The notes under the pieces were generated by a model that saw only the letters and a list, made by a program, of their open reading frames with translations, had not been told where the DNA came from and did no database searches. A DNA stretch of 64,000 bases from Ascaris suum (taxonomy: Eukaryota; Nematoda; Chromadorea; Rhabditida; Ascarididae), in assembly GCA_013433145.1 (NCBI GenBank), contig CM024171.1, forward strand, positions 6,386,065 to 6,450,064, in the 5' to 3' direction. This document shows positions 44,041 to 57,100 of this stretch, one piece after another (the first letter of the stretch is position 1; each line of letters starts with the position of its first letter). The translations under genes were made by a program, and so were the position numbers.

Positions 44041-44760
44041 TGGAGACTGCAGATGGTTCCAATGTAGGCACCAAATAACTCCAAATACTTCTCTTTGCGG
44101 ACGAAGTGGTACTCATTGCCGATGACCCAAAACACTTGCAGTATTCGCAGAACGAGCTCAACAAGAATGCCAAGAAAATTGGGCTCAGCATTTGCAAATG
44201 CAAACGAAGTGGATGAAAAATGCGTTCTGTCGTTAGTTTCCCATGAAGCTCGATAGTGAGAATATCGAACTTGTGGGACAGTTTGCACACTTAGGATAGA
44301 CTTGCAAATGAGCGGCGATTTGGATCAGGAATTAAGCAGATGAAAAAGAGCGCATTGGCTAATATTCACCAAGCTCAACGATGTCTATTACGACACAATG
44401 ATAAAATGTCCGTAAAGGGAGAACTCTTCACTTCGACGGCCATCCCTGTTCTTCTCTGATGGTGCGAAGCGTGGAATACCACACTCGCTGAAGAAAACAA
44501 ACTAGCAACGACCAGCGAGTAATGGAAAGGGGAATGGAAAGTTTCAACAATCTGCAACACACCACAAACGAAGAGTTGCGTTGTGGACCCGCATTGGAGG
44601 ATATCATTGAAGAAATGTACAAAAGAAAACTAAGGTGGGCTGGTCACGTAGAAAGGTCAAATGACTATAGGTGGACTAAGTAAATCTTCTAGTGGTAACC
44701 AAGAGACGTAAAACGATCACGCGGCAGGCCACAACAAGGGGGGAAGACGCCCTGAGGCGC
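44041..44760 (+). mobile_element. Decayed RTE-like LINE, reverse transcriptase 3' part
   Basis: The plus strand carries RTE-type reverse transcriptase blocks in order: METADGSNVGTK, LLFADEVVLIADDPKHLQ (motif C, normally FADD), NELNKNAKKIGLSICK, a decayed VYLG-like stretch, then ALEDIIEEMYKRKLRWAGHV and PRDVKRSRGRPQQ, the usual C-terminal block. Frame changes and several stops break it, and the second catalytic Asp is Glu. The fragment lies inside the pair of inverted repeats at 43.1 and 46.4 kb, so it may have inserted into that element. Confidence 0.85.
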
Positions 44761-45908
44761 CTATATGTAGTTACTTGGATGCGAGGGCTCAGGATCGCTA
44801 TAGATGGAAGAGTTGCCAGCTGCATCGATGGGGGGAACGATGAAATCGACGAAGTCACGGCTGTTTAAAGTATTCAAAGTAAAGTAGCCTTGCCAGACTC
44901 CATCCGTCGCAGTGCACATACAGATGTTTAAGTCGAAGCGTAGCGCTGCAGCCATTGAGTCAATGTCGGCTCCCCAACGCAGAGTATCCACAGTGTTCAG
45001 CGCTGTGTCCCGTTTCCATTACAGCATTTCGCCCATACTGTTATACGTGGCCGTGGATATGAACATCTCTGACATCTACTCACACTCATTTATGATCTGA
45101 ACTCTCATTTTAAAGCATTGTTTAGGGACTCCTCTGAAGCAGTGAATTGTTTTGTAACATTCAACACGATAACTATCCAAAGCTCAGTCTTCTGCGATAT
45201 GTGAAGGTGATGAGAATCGATCGGATATCTGGGTGATGATGTCCCGTTCCCTTGATGCAACACGCGAGTGCTCTGAAAGGTCGAAATGAAACGCTCGCTA
45301 TCTAATGCTAACGCCACATTCCATTGCTAGGAGCCTTTCTTGTTCGAAATAAGCATGCTTGGAGCAGCCCTTATCATCCTAACGGCACTGTGCAAAAATG
45401 CGTTGCCCAATAACTTTCTGAAGGTTGAGCACTGCACGCGGCTTATGCCGTTAACAAGCTTCCGATCCGCTTTGGCATATGCCGTCAGAAGTGATGGCAA
45501 CCCAGCATATGCCGTTAACAAGACTTAATAATAGGTTGCATTGTCGAATGCGCAAACTTTGTTTCGACAGGCTGTGCCCTTCGGATGCGAGAAATTGCTT
45601 ACCATGATGCTGGGTGTAAAAACAATTGCCATCACCTCTGACTGCACCGTCGCTCATTCTCCTCGTTTCTTGATCGACTTGGAATGAAACGAGTCGGTGG
45701 ACAGGTAACTCGCACGTGAGGCAAGTACTTCTTCTAAACGTCATTCAGCTATTCTAGATTAGTGGCTCGAAACGAGTGCTCTTGATAGCCCCATCTTCTT
45801 TACGATCTCCTCCACATCTTCTTACGAACTGGCTTCTTTAGCTAGAATTGCACCTTCAAACGACTGCTTATATTAAATATTTCCTGCTTTGTAACCACTT
45901 GTGGTCGC

Positions 45909-46235
45909 TTGCCTTGTAATTCGCGATTCTTCGAATTGGGAGCATGTCGCCTTCGAGCTGCTTTTTTCCTTCACAATCCTCACTTGTCTATGTCGGAGAA
46001 CAAGTGCTGCATGCAGTCAAACTATGTCAGTGCAATTAACTATACGCTGAAAGCGCCGGTTGGCTTTTTACCATCAAACGAACTTACAATGCCCGTTACC
46101 GGTATGCCTATATGGGAAAGAAACGAAGTGATGGAAACCTGGAACTGTCGAACTGAAGAATTCATAACCGGTGCATATAACAATTGCACGAAAGATCCAT
46201 TCATGAAGAGTCACAGGGAGTTTAATGCAACTTAA
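45909..46235 (+). CDS. Unrecognised 108-codon open frame inside the inverted-repeat interval
   Basis: ATG-initiated and open for 108 codons to TAA. It contains a CC pair, VGFLPSNELTMPVTGMPIWE and four further Cys, with three N-x-T/S sites near the end (NYT, NCT, NAT). It has no signal peptide I can defend and no known family. It may be a remnant of a gene carried by the repeat-bounded element, or chance. Confidence 0.2.
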   Translation: MPCNSRFFELGACRLRAAFFLHNPHLSMSENKCCMQSNYVSAINYTLKAPVGFLPSNELTMPVTGMPIWERNEVMETWNCRTEEFITGAYNNCTKDPFMKSHREFNAT

Positions 46236-46367
46236 GAACGATTGGGTCATTTCATTAAACTGTCGAGGGTCATTTCATGAATTCAGTTCACCAATAAGAA
46301 CCCAGTGTCACGAATGCACCAGAATAACGCATAAGATAATGCATAACGCGACAGTGAAATTTATGGC

Positions 46368-46622
46368 AATTGCGCGTCATATAAGAAATTGATCTTATAG
46401 AAAAGTTCTTGTTTTTGTCTCAGCTTATTAATGATTCTGATAGAGCATTCAGAGCTCTTTAAAATGTGCTGAAACTCGTCTTTCCAATTTTATTTCCTTA
46501 CGGTATATTTTCATATTTACTGCGACATTTTATTGCCGAGTGACCACTACCGCGCCGCTTTCCGAGGACGCGTGCGGTCTCTCTCCGTCTCTCTCGTGCG
46601 CGTGCGCTTGTGGCTAAGTGCG
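46368..46622 (-). repeat. Right copy of the ~250-bp inverted repeat
   Basis: Reverse complement of 43082-43335 with scattered substitutions. Outside it the sequence continues GGCTAAGTGCGTCGGC, which is shared with the third copy at 47.95 kb but not with the left arm, so the true element edge on this side lies slightly further right. Confidence 0.8.
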
Positions 46623-49555
46623 TCGGCCCCGAAATAGAAGCGAGTTCATGGTTGCGTGAGATGGGATTGATAGATATGACACATCTCTGTGTTAATTTCA
46701 TTTAACACGACGCGTATCATACCGGTCATAAGATGCGGATGTTATGCCCAGGAGGGAATAAAAGTGTGACATGGTGCTTCGTGCTGCCCCATTCCCGCTC
46801 ATATAATTGCATTTTTAAAGGATACAAAAGATACACTTTGCACGAACAGACAATGATAGGTGGAAAATTGCCGTCGATTGGTATTAACAGCGGTGCTGAC
46901 CAGTCCTTACCGCGTTCACTGGTTTTCATAGGGCAGTGCCTCGTTTGTGACAAAAACTGTCGGGCAATTTTTGCAACCAAAGAACTCTCATACTCTCATT
47001 TCTGCCGACTATATTTGCCGGCCATCACTACGCAAACGCCGTAGGAGCCGCAGTTAGTTTTTACCAAAATCACGATAAAAATGTTTTGTACGGACACCTA
47101 TTTCTAGGATAAGTACGAAATATTTTTTTCGGTAAGTATAATCAGCACATGCGACTTTAAGAAGACGGTTTTTGAAGGGCGAAAAATCGTGTGAGCACTG
47201 TTTATAATTTCGGCACTCAATTATTCCTTCTTGTCGTTCCCTCACCTAAAAACCACATTCAACTTAATTGATTTGATGTTCAAATCCATTCTAATTGTGT
47301 TGATTCTTTGTGTAACTAAACCATTTTTTAGTGTTTCGACGAGGGAACTCAGAAATTCGTTTATTTATATATTTATTTATCTACTTGTTTCTTTAAAAAT
47401 TAATTTATTTATTTACATGGGTGAATGGAGATCATATTTGCCGTTCTGGTGCTTCTTGAACGCCTTCAAATGAAGAAACATCAAGTGTGAATGGTTTTTG
47501 ACGATGCTGCAAATAATCGCAAGTAATTCTTTGCGGCAAAGATCTTAGATCAAATTCACAAATGAACGAAATGTTATGTTGAGAGTATACTAAAATTCGG
47601 TTTTACAAGAACATTTTAAGTGACGTAATAGATAGTGAAGTTGCCAATCGAAGCATTTTCATGGTGATCTCTTCTAGCTGCCTAAATCCCACCTTCATTC
47701 ATATCTTACGTACTATAGCTCTTTTCATACACAATTTATTCATCTCATTTATCCGTTCTATTCAATTCCTAAGCTTGTTCTCAATCAATTGTGCAGTGTT
47801 AAACCTTTGAAGTATGCACATCAATTGATTTTGCAGCCTCCATTTCTATACTGAATTCTGATCGAGCTTTAGAACGATGTGATATAAAAACACTTCAACG
47901 AACTAAATTTTGAAAGGGAACTCGATCTCTGGCATCATACATTTTAAAGCGCACGTCTCTCTCCGTCTCTCCTGTGCGCGTGCGCTTGCGGCTAAGTGCG
48001 TCGACACCCCCCACTCACCTTCCCCTTCCCGCCAGCAGCCTATTAGGTTTCCATGCTGGATTGGTGCGGCAGGTTGTCGCATTAACTTCAACGTCATCTC
48101 CTGTATCAGTGTGATAACTTTTTCCACCATCTAAGCGGTCGTGCCTTTATCCTTCCGCACACTTACTACTTACTGTGTTGCTCGATAAAAGCATAATGGC
48201 TGTGACTAGGATATTTATACTGCTTATGGCATTCAGATAGGTGCGCAAGCTGTTGAAGTTACTGCAGGGTGAACTGGATATTTCTGGTTGAATGAGGCTA
48301 CTAGATGTGGCCGGATTAATTCTTTACTCTGTGTACGTACAAACAAGAAGGGATTTATAAAGAACCAAAGGAGCTGACGAAAGTAGATGCCTCGCGAAAC
48401 AAAGCAATCACCGTTATTCTCCCCTTGCGTCTAGGCCGAGGAACCTCCAACTGTACTCATAAGCTGCTAGGACAGGGATCCAGAAGGTTGGAGCTAATCG
48501 AACGAGCCCCAAAATTTTATTTTTCCTTGCGAGTTAACGTTTCCTAGGCGTCATCCATTTCCTTAATTTCTTATTGCTCTTCAATGAAGCGTTAAACTGA
48601 TGCGATCTAAGCCAGTGTGTAATGTCCGTTTCAAGCATTTAGCTCCTTTCCACGCTACATCCGGCACTTACAGCTTATTCAGATGATGGCATGTCAAACG
48701 ATACCTACATATTTCAATCAGGTATTCCGTACCAACTATGAAGGCCCATGGGAATGCGAAAGGATGGTGTGGTCTGCGACGAAATTACCAATACTTGAGT
48801 GGACTGCAAATCCGATTAAGGGAGGACCCTGTCGGAAGAAGCACCTCCAAGTGGTAAATATTCCGTTTTTGCCTTGTCTTCATCTCCGAAACCATTGATA
48901 GTCAACAGCCAGCCGAGACCTCTCCATGAAGAGAAGGAAACAACAGTCAACATGGCCCACGGATAACGGATATCCACCAAAATATCATCGGAAAAACGTC
49001 AAGTGCACCCACAATCACAGATTGAAACTTCCGTTGCAATGAAAAGGCGAAACTTGATCATACGCATTCTCACATCAAAGCTACAAGACACATCGATCGC
49101 AACAACCGCAATAAGGCGTTTAGCGCGAAGAGGCACGTGTCTCGTTTACCAGCGATATGTCACAAGCCGAAAATAAACTTTCGATAAGACATTTGGAACT
49201 ACAGTTTTCAAAACTACTCCATTGCAGATTGAAGAAACGGCTGACGATTGTAAGCATTCAACGTTAGCACCTCAGACGAACCATTCTAGCAGAAATAGCA
49301 AACGCATTTTTGCAAATGCATTTTTGTGATATGATGCAAATAGCAAAAATGCATTTTTCATTTGTGATATGATGGAAAGCTAAGAGCTGATTCAGAAAAG
49401 AACAGAACGCGACTGGTCGCTGCGGAAATATTATGCAAAGTTAGCGTGCTTGGTCATAATGAGGGTACATTCTTCAATATCAACGCTCGAGCAAACAACG
49501 GACATAAACACCTCAAGGTTGCATTGATATTCTTTCCGTTTCAGTGTCACTTCAG
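46623..49555. other. Gene-poor spacer with a partial repeat copy
   Basis: Open frames at 46726-47044 run on both strands and match nothing I know. A 71-codon plus-strand frame at 48683-48898 has a few Cys and Trp residues but no homology I can name. The only supported item is the partial repeat at 47948-48008. Confidence 0.4.
47948..48008 (-). repeat. Third, partial copy of the inverted-repeat family
   Basis: GTCTCTCTCCGTCTCTC, GTGCGCGTGCGCTTG and GGCTAAGTGCGTCG match the outer end of the right arm (46575-46625) in the same orientation. The inner AT-rich half is missing here, so this is a truncated or solo end. Confidence 0.75.
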
Positions 49556-49559
49556 GTGG

Positions 49560-49915
49560 TCGAGGTTCGTGATATCCATTCGTTATACCAGAGTATACTC
49601 TATAACGTATTATATTAAGTACTCTAGTATATAGTTTCGCATTGATCGCATTATAGTGCTCTGCAATATAAGTTTACATTATACTTGCTACAGATTATGT
49701 ATGGTAGTCAGCCGTACTTTACCATCCAACATTACAGTGAATCGTGCAGCATAGCGTAGTGTTGTGTGGTATACTACAGTAGAGTCTGATATCGTATTGC
49801 ACAGTATAGTATGGTGTTGCATAGCGTAGTACTGGGTTACTTTTGTACTGGCCTCAAGTGTAGTATAGTAAGTGTGATATATTAGAGCATCGTATGATAT
49901 ATCGTAATCGTACAT
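49560..49915. repeat. Degenerate TA/GTA-rich array
   Basis: About 350 bp of irregular GTATA, TAGTATAGTA and ACTATA words, with longer echoes such as GCATAGCGTAGT occurring twice (near 49748 and 49816). It is not a clean tandem repeat and resembles a decayed minisatellite. Confidence 0.6.
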
Positions 49916-52226
49916 TTCTAGAAATTTCGAAAATAATTTTTTGAATTCTTAAATATGGGTAAGTCTACTGTGCAGATCGTATTAACCAAGTTTCGTAATT
50001 GCAGCAACATCGGCTTCATACCTTCGTCTACCGGTCAAATACATAAACACATGTGCGTTATGCATGGATATGCAGATCTGCTCAGAGTGCATATGATACG
50101 CGTAAATTCCGTCTGCAAGTTGACGTAAGTGCAACAAAAGGAAATGTCAACAAAGCGCACAGAAGTGTGTTTAGTCTGTGCTACTGAATAACATTGCGAT
50201 GTCCTTCCTAATCTATATTGCATAAAGAGTGCTGCCTTGCGGAATCCAACATATCGATGCCAGTTTTTCCCAGATGCCAGAACTTTTTTCCAGGTCCCGA
50301 AAATTTTCATGGAATGTTTGGAATTTCTGCCCCTTTTGTAAGCCGACCCTCAAAAGTCTCGTCGGAGTTAAAAAATGGTTATTTCTGGATGGTGACCCAA
50401 GGTTCCGATTTTCCTTGCTTGAAAGTCTGCCTTTCAAGGTGTTTTGATACAAGCCAAAAATATTTGCTTCTCGACATCCCCAAAGAGAAATGAACATATC
50501 TGTCTTGAAGGCAATTCAATTTTGCAGAAGATAACTTTCGACGAGGAATCCGATACGATCTTCTGTAGTGGTTTTTTCGAACTCTTAAAGATCTGTGGAA
50601 GTATTGAAAATCCCACGTTTTTATGGTTGATATAGTCCAGGAAAACTTTTCCAAGCCCAAAAACCTTGCAGAGGGAGAACCTCCCATCAGGCTCCTCAAG
50701 GAAACGTCATCTTGGGGTCCAGTTCTAAGCAAAGCAACGTCGAGCAATGCGTAAAAAAGCTATTGTCTATTTTTAACGTTTGGTTTAACGAGCAGTTTTC
50801 CAGCCCTTTCAATGTTTTCGCGCAAATTTGATGTGCTAGTAAATTGATTAGAAATCCCTAATGAACATCGAAAGTTGCAACCCGATGAAAGCTGCAAATG
50901 TTGAATTTCAACCTGACGAGATGATCGTATTAAGGCTACATATTCATACAACGCATTTAGACGCCATTAATGCGAGCAGTACATTGTTGTTGAGGCATCA
51001 CACTGTGTTTATCAGCTGACAACTTATGCACAATAGTATAGAACCACATAACAATATCACTGTTGGCGAAGTTAAGAATGAACGAATGTATTTACATCAT
51101 AAAAAACGAACCGTTTAAAACTTAGGCATAAGAGTGAATGAAATAACGTCCGATTCGAAGTGCTCAGAGCAGCAGTGGGATTTTAAAGTACAAAAATGAA
51201 GACATTTTCTTTGAAAACACAGAACTTCTAATAAAATACAAACAGCGACAACAACTATCATAACTACAATATTTTAAATTTATATCACAATATAATTGGC
51301 TAAAAATCTCAACGAATTTCTGAAATTTCCATGGGACACTTTTCAAAATTTCGTTTCTTCGAGAAAGTTTTACTCGGGCGCATGCCGTGCTATTCCTTTT
51401 GTTTCCTCAACAGTTTTTTCTTCTCCAACCGGCTTTATTCTGTGTATTGCACATGTTGTAACATTTTTTTTAATGGGAAAGAAACAATCACAGAGAAACT
51501 GTTAAAAAACGAGTTTTTAAGTTTTTCGTGGATGGAGGGGGTCAAACATCCAGTAAAATATTGTATTATGTTAAAGAACAGTAGTAGAATCACATCACCA
51601 ACATGAATGATATAAGAGAGTGCAAAATTTGAATTTACATGAAAAAGAATCAAAGTTGACGGATTACAAAGAGGGCCGCTTTAAGCACCTGCCCAGGTGG
51701 TTCAGCATAGAAAAAAATCATAAATGCGAAGTCATGTGCTACAAGTTTCGCATAGATAGACGTGCTCAAACATATTTACAAATAAATACTCACAAAGGCC
51801 AATCTAAACTGCAATAAATTACCGCAACTGTGCGAAAAAAAACGTATAAAATGAACAACAAACAATCGTATCCGATAAAGTTTGGAAAAAAAATGAAAAA
51901 TTTCATAAGAAGTGACCAAACTAATGAAAAAGAGAATCGTCTGATAGGATCGAAACGCGAATCAAATTGGGAAAAAGTGTTCGCATATTGTTGGGAAATT
52001 TTTAACGTATCACACAGTCATTCAGCTATATCATCGATCGATTCGGGTATCATTGCCACTAAGTCGATCCGAGCTCTATAAATGTAATTAATGTTGAATG
52101 ATTATATTCAGATGAGCAAAAATATGTTCAAAAATCAAGGTTGTGAAAAAGAGCCGCCAAGTTTTTTGTACGTAAATTAAATTCTTTCAAGAATTAGGAG
52201 GATTTTATTCAGTGATAGGAAGTGAT
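49916..52226. other. Unassigned DNA with an ORF-dense block
   Basis: 50213-50747 has long open frames in several frames of both strands (up to 122 codons on the minus strand) and higher GC than its flanks, but no domain is recognisable; an old mobile element or an orphan exon are both possible. The rest is AT-rich and featureless. Confidence 0.35.
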
Positions 52227-54165
52227 TCATAGCCAATGGCTTAAAGGATGCTTCCTTTCGCAGAAAGCGGAAATCTGTAAAAAAAATGCGATTATAAGAG
52301 ATCGAAAATTTTCAGTGAAAAAAGTGAACATTTAGTGTACCAAAAGCAAATCATCGAAGCTCACCATTGCATTGATGGATTTATTTGCGGCAATGACAGT
52401 GTCATTTCCAACGGATTCATCCAGTGACGAATCAACGTATCGGACGGTTAATGGGACCGATGTGTCCATCTGAAGTTATAAAGATTTATTTTACATCATG
52501 AGATTGTAAAGTACCTAGTTCTCTTTTATATATTATGCAAACTATGACCACATTTCTGACTACATTTCACTTGTTCTTGTGACTTAGAATAAATAACGCA
52601 AGAACAACTGAATACATTAGCTATATAAGCAACATCATTGTAACATGCGCGCAACACTGTATTGTAACATATGTAACATGCGAATGCGCGCATCATCTAG
52701 GCAGTTCGATAAGAAAAACGGCTTTATGGATAGAACTATTCTACTATTCTTTCGTGAGCCTCACTTTTCACCCATTGGTGCCTACATTTAAGCAAAAAAA
52801 AACTGAATAGGTAAGGAACAACAATATGGGAACTAACCTCTACAACTGTCGTTCGAATTGGGTGTGCTCTTGATGCGATGTTGCTATTTCCAGGCGTTTC
52901 AGCATCCTTGGCTCGTTCTAGTTTTCGCAACGCATAAGAACTACCGACGGATGCACCTTTTTCGGAACGCATCTTCAAAAGAAGACAATAAACGATGGAA
53001 GGATATATATACAGAAAGTGTAAAAATAAAACTATTGAGGATTGAATAGTAAACGCTTCATCGCATACAAAAGAGGAAATGCTGCATAGAATGTATAGAA
53101 ACAAATTTTCTTTGAAGAATGCGTTCCATGAAATCAAATTCTACTGAGAGTAACACTCACCGAGTTACACTACTGCACACCTTGATGGCAGGAGACGTCA
53201 TCTGACGCCGTTGGGAAGTCATTCAGATTGTTCGATTCGTTCATTTCAACTCCAATTTGTCGGAAACATTTCTACCGCTTAAATACTAATTACGTTCGTC
53301 TCTTCCTCTCTCGTATAAGAATAATTAGTGGGCTTACAATCTGTGCACTGTGTACAGCAGGTGTAGGATAGTGGGTAGTGCGACCACTGATGCGGACGTC
53401 GTTTAGCTCCAGCTGCCTTGCTATAGTATGCACTGTACTGAAATATATTGTTTCGTTTACTCATAATTTTCCTCTTGCTACACTCAGACAGACTGGAATG
53501 CTCAAATAAACTCAGTTAAACTCCACCTTTTCTTTTAATCACTTCAGTCACCATGAACGTCAGCACTAATCTTGCCCTTTATGGAATATTGCATTCAAAC
53601 TTCATGAATAATTTCTATTCAACCGTTTTTTTTTGCAATATATTTTTCTTACTTTTTAAGGGAGTTCCATATTGTTTTATGCAGTTGCAGTTTTGTTCAT
53701 TCTTTTGTAGGTAGGAATTTTAATGAAAAAAAATCACTGGAAACAATCTGCAATACCCAATCGAAAAGTTTGAACACAATGAAAAGGATACCTTCCACTT
53801 CGATCCGTATTGATAAGCCTAATTTTGAGACGGGCGAATAGACCCTTCGAAATGGTGATCTTCGGCTCTGGTGTATCGTGACAATGTGGACCCACCTTGA
53901 ATATCAAAACAACGGTATAATTTAACACTGACACATTTTTAACGCAATGAAACAGGATGAAAGAGGCAGAAATCAGTCTGGATTCCACAATGGAAAATTC
54001 TAGCTGTGAACTGATCTTGGACTGGGATGGAAGCAACTTGTCTTCACCCAATATCCCGGCTTTGATCATTAAAAAATTCTGAGGCAACTTGATCAACACT
54101 GCAGAAGGAAGGAAACTTCAATTTGGAATTGGTTTCATTTTCATATAAGAAAAAATGCGATCCAC
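52227..54165 (-). CDS. Unrecognised gene, six 3' exons
   Basis: Minus-strand exons 54165-54048, 53895-53792, 53420-53338, 52972-52838, 52469-52365 and 52274-52227 (TGA 52229-52227) each have AG/GT borders, and all phases agree, giving about 197 codons. Readable segments are GSHFFLYENETNSKLKF, CSVDQVASEFFNDQSRDIGW, RVYSPVSKLGLSIRIEVEAR, QLELNDVRISGR, SEKGASVGSSYALRKLERA, DTSVPLTVRYVDSSLDESVG and the C-terminus ISAFCERKHPLSHWL. Two acceptors (TATTCAAG, ACTATAG) are weaker than the rest. There is no signal peptide, membrane segment or catalytic motif in this part. The first exon starts inside a codon, so more exons lie upstream. I do not recognise the family. Confidence 0.5.
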
Positions 54166-57100
54166 CTGGCAGTGACAGCCACGAAAATAAAGGGAGATAC
54201 TTAGCAATTAAATAACAATAATTCTGTTTGAAAAGAGCTGAAAGAGCGTGAAATATCACGCTTATGAAATTGCTATTCCTGCTCAGATATGCGTGAAATT
54301 CACCAACACTTCAGGAGAATATCGATCGAGTAGAGTATTATTTCACTTCAGAGATATTTCTGATGAACATTTGAACTGAATTTGTAAATGAACAGCAGTT
54401 TGGGACGATGAAAAATAAAATTTTAAAAAAAGTTTCCACAACAATTTTTGGAGGTCAAATTTCTTAACTGTTCTCTATTAAAGCTGCCGGTCAAATTGAT
54501 AAAGCTCGACCTCCCAAATACGACAAAAACTTGACTATTCGCTACGATTGTTGAGTATGTGATCGGATCTATTCGAATCATTCCAGTAACTGATTACCGT
54601 GCAACTATTTTACTCTTTCAACAAGTAATATGCAAGCAGGTTCCCTATGTAATAAATGATCATCTCTGTGATCTATATCCAATGAACGCACTAAATCTTT
54701 TGAACACAATGCTAACACTGACGACTGCCAGCCGTTGTCGAGTTTTCAAGCTGGAAACTTTTCTTGAAAATGCTGGGATAGGGGCAATATGAGAGGAAAT
54801 GGAATTGTGAGTTGATCACAACAGTTGAAGGTAAATGAGTTACTTCGGATAGAGAAAAAGTTATAGGACATTTTGAGTGGTGAGAAGAGTAGCACTTGAC
54901 TTGTTCCCATGAACGGAACAAAACTACTTGATATCATTACAATCTGGTTATGAAAGCGTTTCTTTTGATACTAGCAAAATCGAGAACCAATCGACTTATC
55001 AGACTGTTTTATTTGATCCACAACCAGGAAAGCCCAAGGTATCTTGAACGTCTCAGCAATACAAAGTTTTTTCCAACAACGTTAATATTTTCGGCTAAAA
55101 ATCGAAATGCTGGCCTAAGTGAAAACGATAATCGGGGATGCGATTGAGGGATCCCAAATCTCCTCCTCGTCTTCGGTACGCGTGACGGACAAAGAAAACC
55201 GATCCTCTCATCAAGGAACTCCAGAATTCATTTTTCCGACCCCGCGCTCCCCACCCCCTCCCCATTCTTCACATACAAAACTGACAGCAGAAATGGGCCG
55301 TGAGATGACAACAAAAAAGCCAGTAGTTAATAAAATTTGAAACCGACTAACTATCAAATAGACAATTCCAGTCGCTATATGAAACAATCCGCATAAAGCC
55401 GATGCATAAGCGAAACGAGTACGCAGTATAGTGGATCCCCTTACAATCGTACAGCCATATTCCCTATAAATAGCGTATTGCAACTGCAACAGTCGTCAAT
55501 GCGGGTATGCAAATTTTCGTTCGATTAGCCGTTACTTATGTTAATTTACTCAGAATCCATAAATGGAATGTAGATGAGTTATGAAGTGAGCACTAAAAAA
55601 GGTTGGCTATCACCCAAAATGCGCCTAGTTTTTGACCTATACCCTCATCTCGTTCGTTTAAACTTCAACGAACATGATGAACATCGTACTGGAAAGCGGA
55701 AGAAAATCAGTTCAAAGCAGCAATAATCAATTTTACCTCCTCTTGGAAGGGGTTTTTTCTGTTGCAGTAAGCGAACAAACATCGGTAAAAAAACTGTGCG
55801 CTTTGGTGGAATGTGCGCACATTGAACGATTAAGATCTGGTAAACTGGTAAACTGGAGTTTGAAAGAAAATCAAGAACAGTCCTACTATACCTGCATTGT
55901 TCGAATTTCATGTCCCGTAAAACGACAAAGGCACTTGTTGTAAGTTCTGCGATTCCCATGAACAGAACAAGCTGAGCAAAAACGAATGAAAACCCTGCAA
56001 TCTTTATCGATTATTTTCCTTTATGTAACACTAGATAGGTCTTTGTTGAAAAATCTTCTAAATTGAGCATAGCGTGTTCTTTCCTATTTCGCAGTAATAA
56101 ATCGCCAAGTTTTATTTTTTTAAATTCACATTGCATGTAGACTAAAATAAATAAATGGGTCATAACACGCAATCGAGTCAAAGTAAAAAACGGTCAGGCG
56201 GAAATTGTTCCGAAACTACACACTCGAAAACCCTTATCGTATTTGGGGAAATAGCTACGATTTGGAATTAAATTACAGATGCAAATAAAAAAAACTTTTC
56301 TCCATGTACTGTTCACATAAGCATCGACAAAGCACGTTCTGCGTAATAACAGAGCACATTCCTAGTGGCTAAAGGATTATCGCTGTGCGCTAAAGATCAA
56401 TTTCTGGAGAGTGGAGTGAATATTTGAAAAGAAGCAAAGACGAAAGCTAACAGGCATCATTTCCGGTAGCAAGAAGAATGAGGGCAACCGCGAGGATGAA
56501 TAACTGGAAGGAAAAAAGAACCACAAAGGCCGACGGTGAGTGCCCTTCTTTCGCCCAAAGATGTGTTATAATACTTAATATTATAATCGAAACCGCTGCC
56601 TATAAAATTATGTTGTGTTAAAACTTTTCTGAGTTCATAACTCACTTATACGAGTGCCATTCTTTTTCTTTGGGAGAAACAAACCGAGATGAAGCAACAT
56701 ATCTCTCTGCAATACGCTCTTCCAAACATCACATCCTTTCTGTTTTATCTTCAAAGGCACGAAGAGTTCACTTGAAGATTAAAGAGCTAATAAAAAACCG
56801 AATTTCGAAACTTGTGGATTCCGTAATGGCATTCATTAAATATCAGTCGTGCTAAAATTCCTCTTGTGACTAAATATCAGGAGGAATATTTGAGGAAACG
56901 TTCGTATATTTTTATTCATTCTAGACAAAATTGAGAAAGACAGCACACTGCAAACTCCTCCAAAAACGCGCACATCGTTTATTTCTGTTGCATATCGAGG
57001 AAGATGTTACTACTATGGGAAAGATGCGAATGTGCCAAGTATTTCAAAATTTGAAATGTTAACTGTTAAATGTAGTATCCGACTCCTAGTTAAGCGCCTT

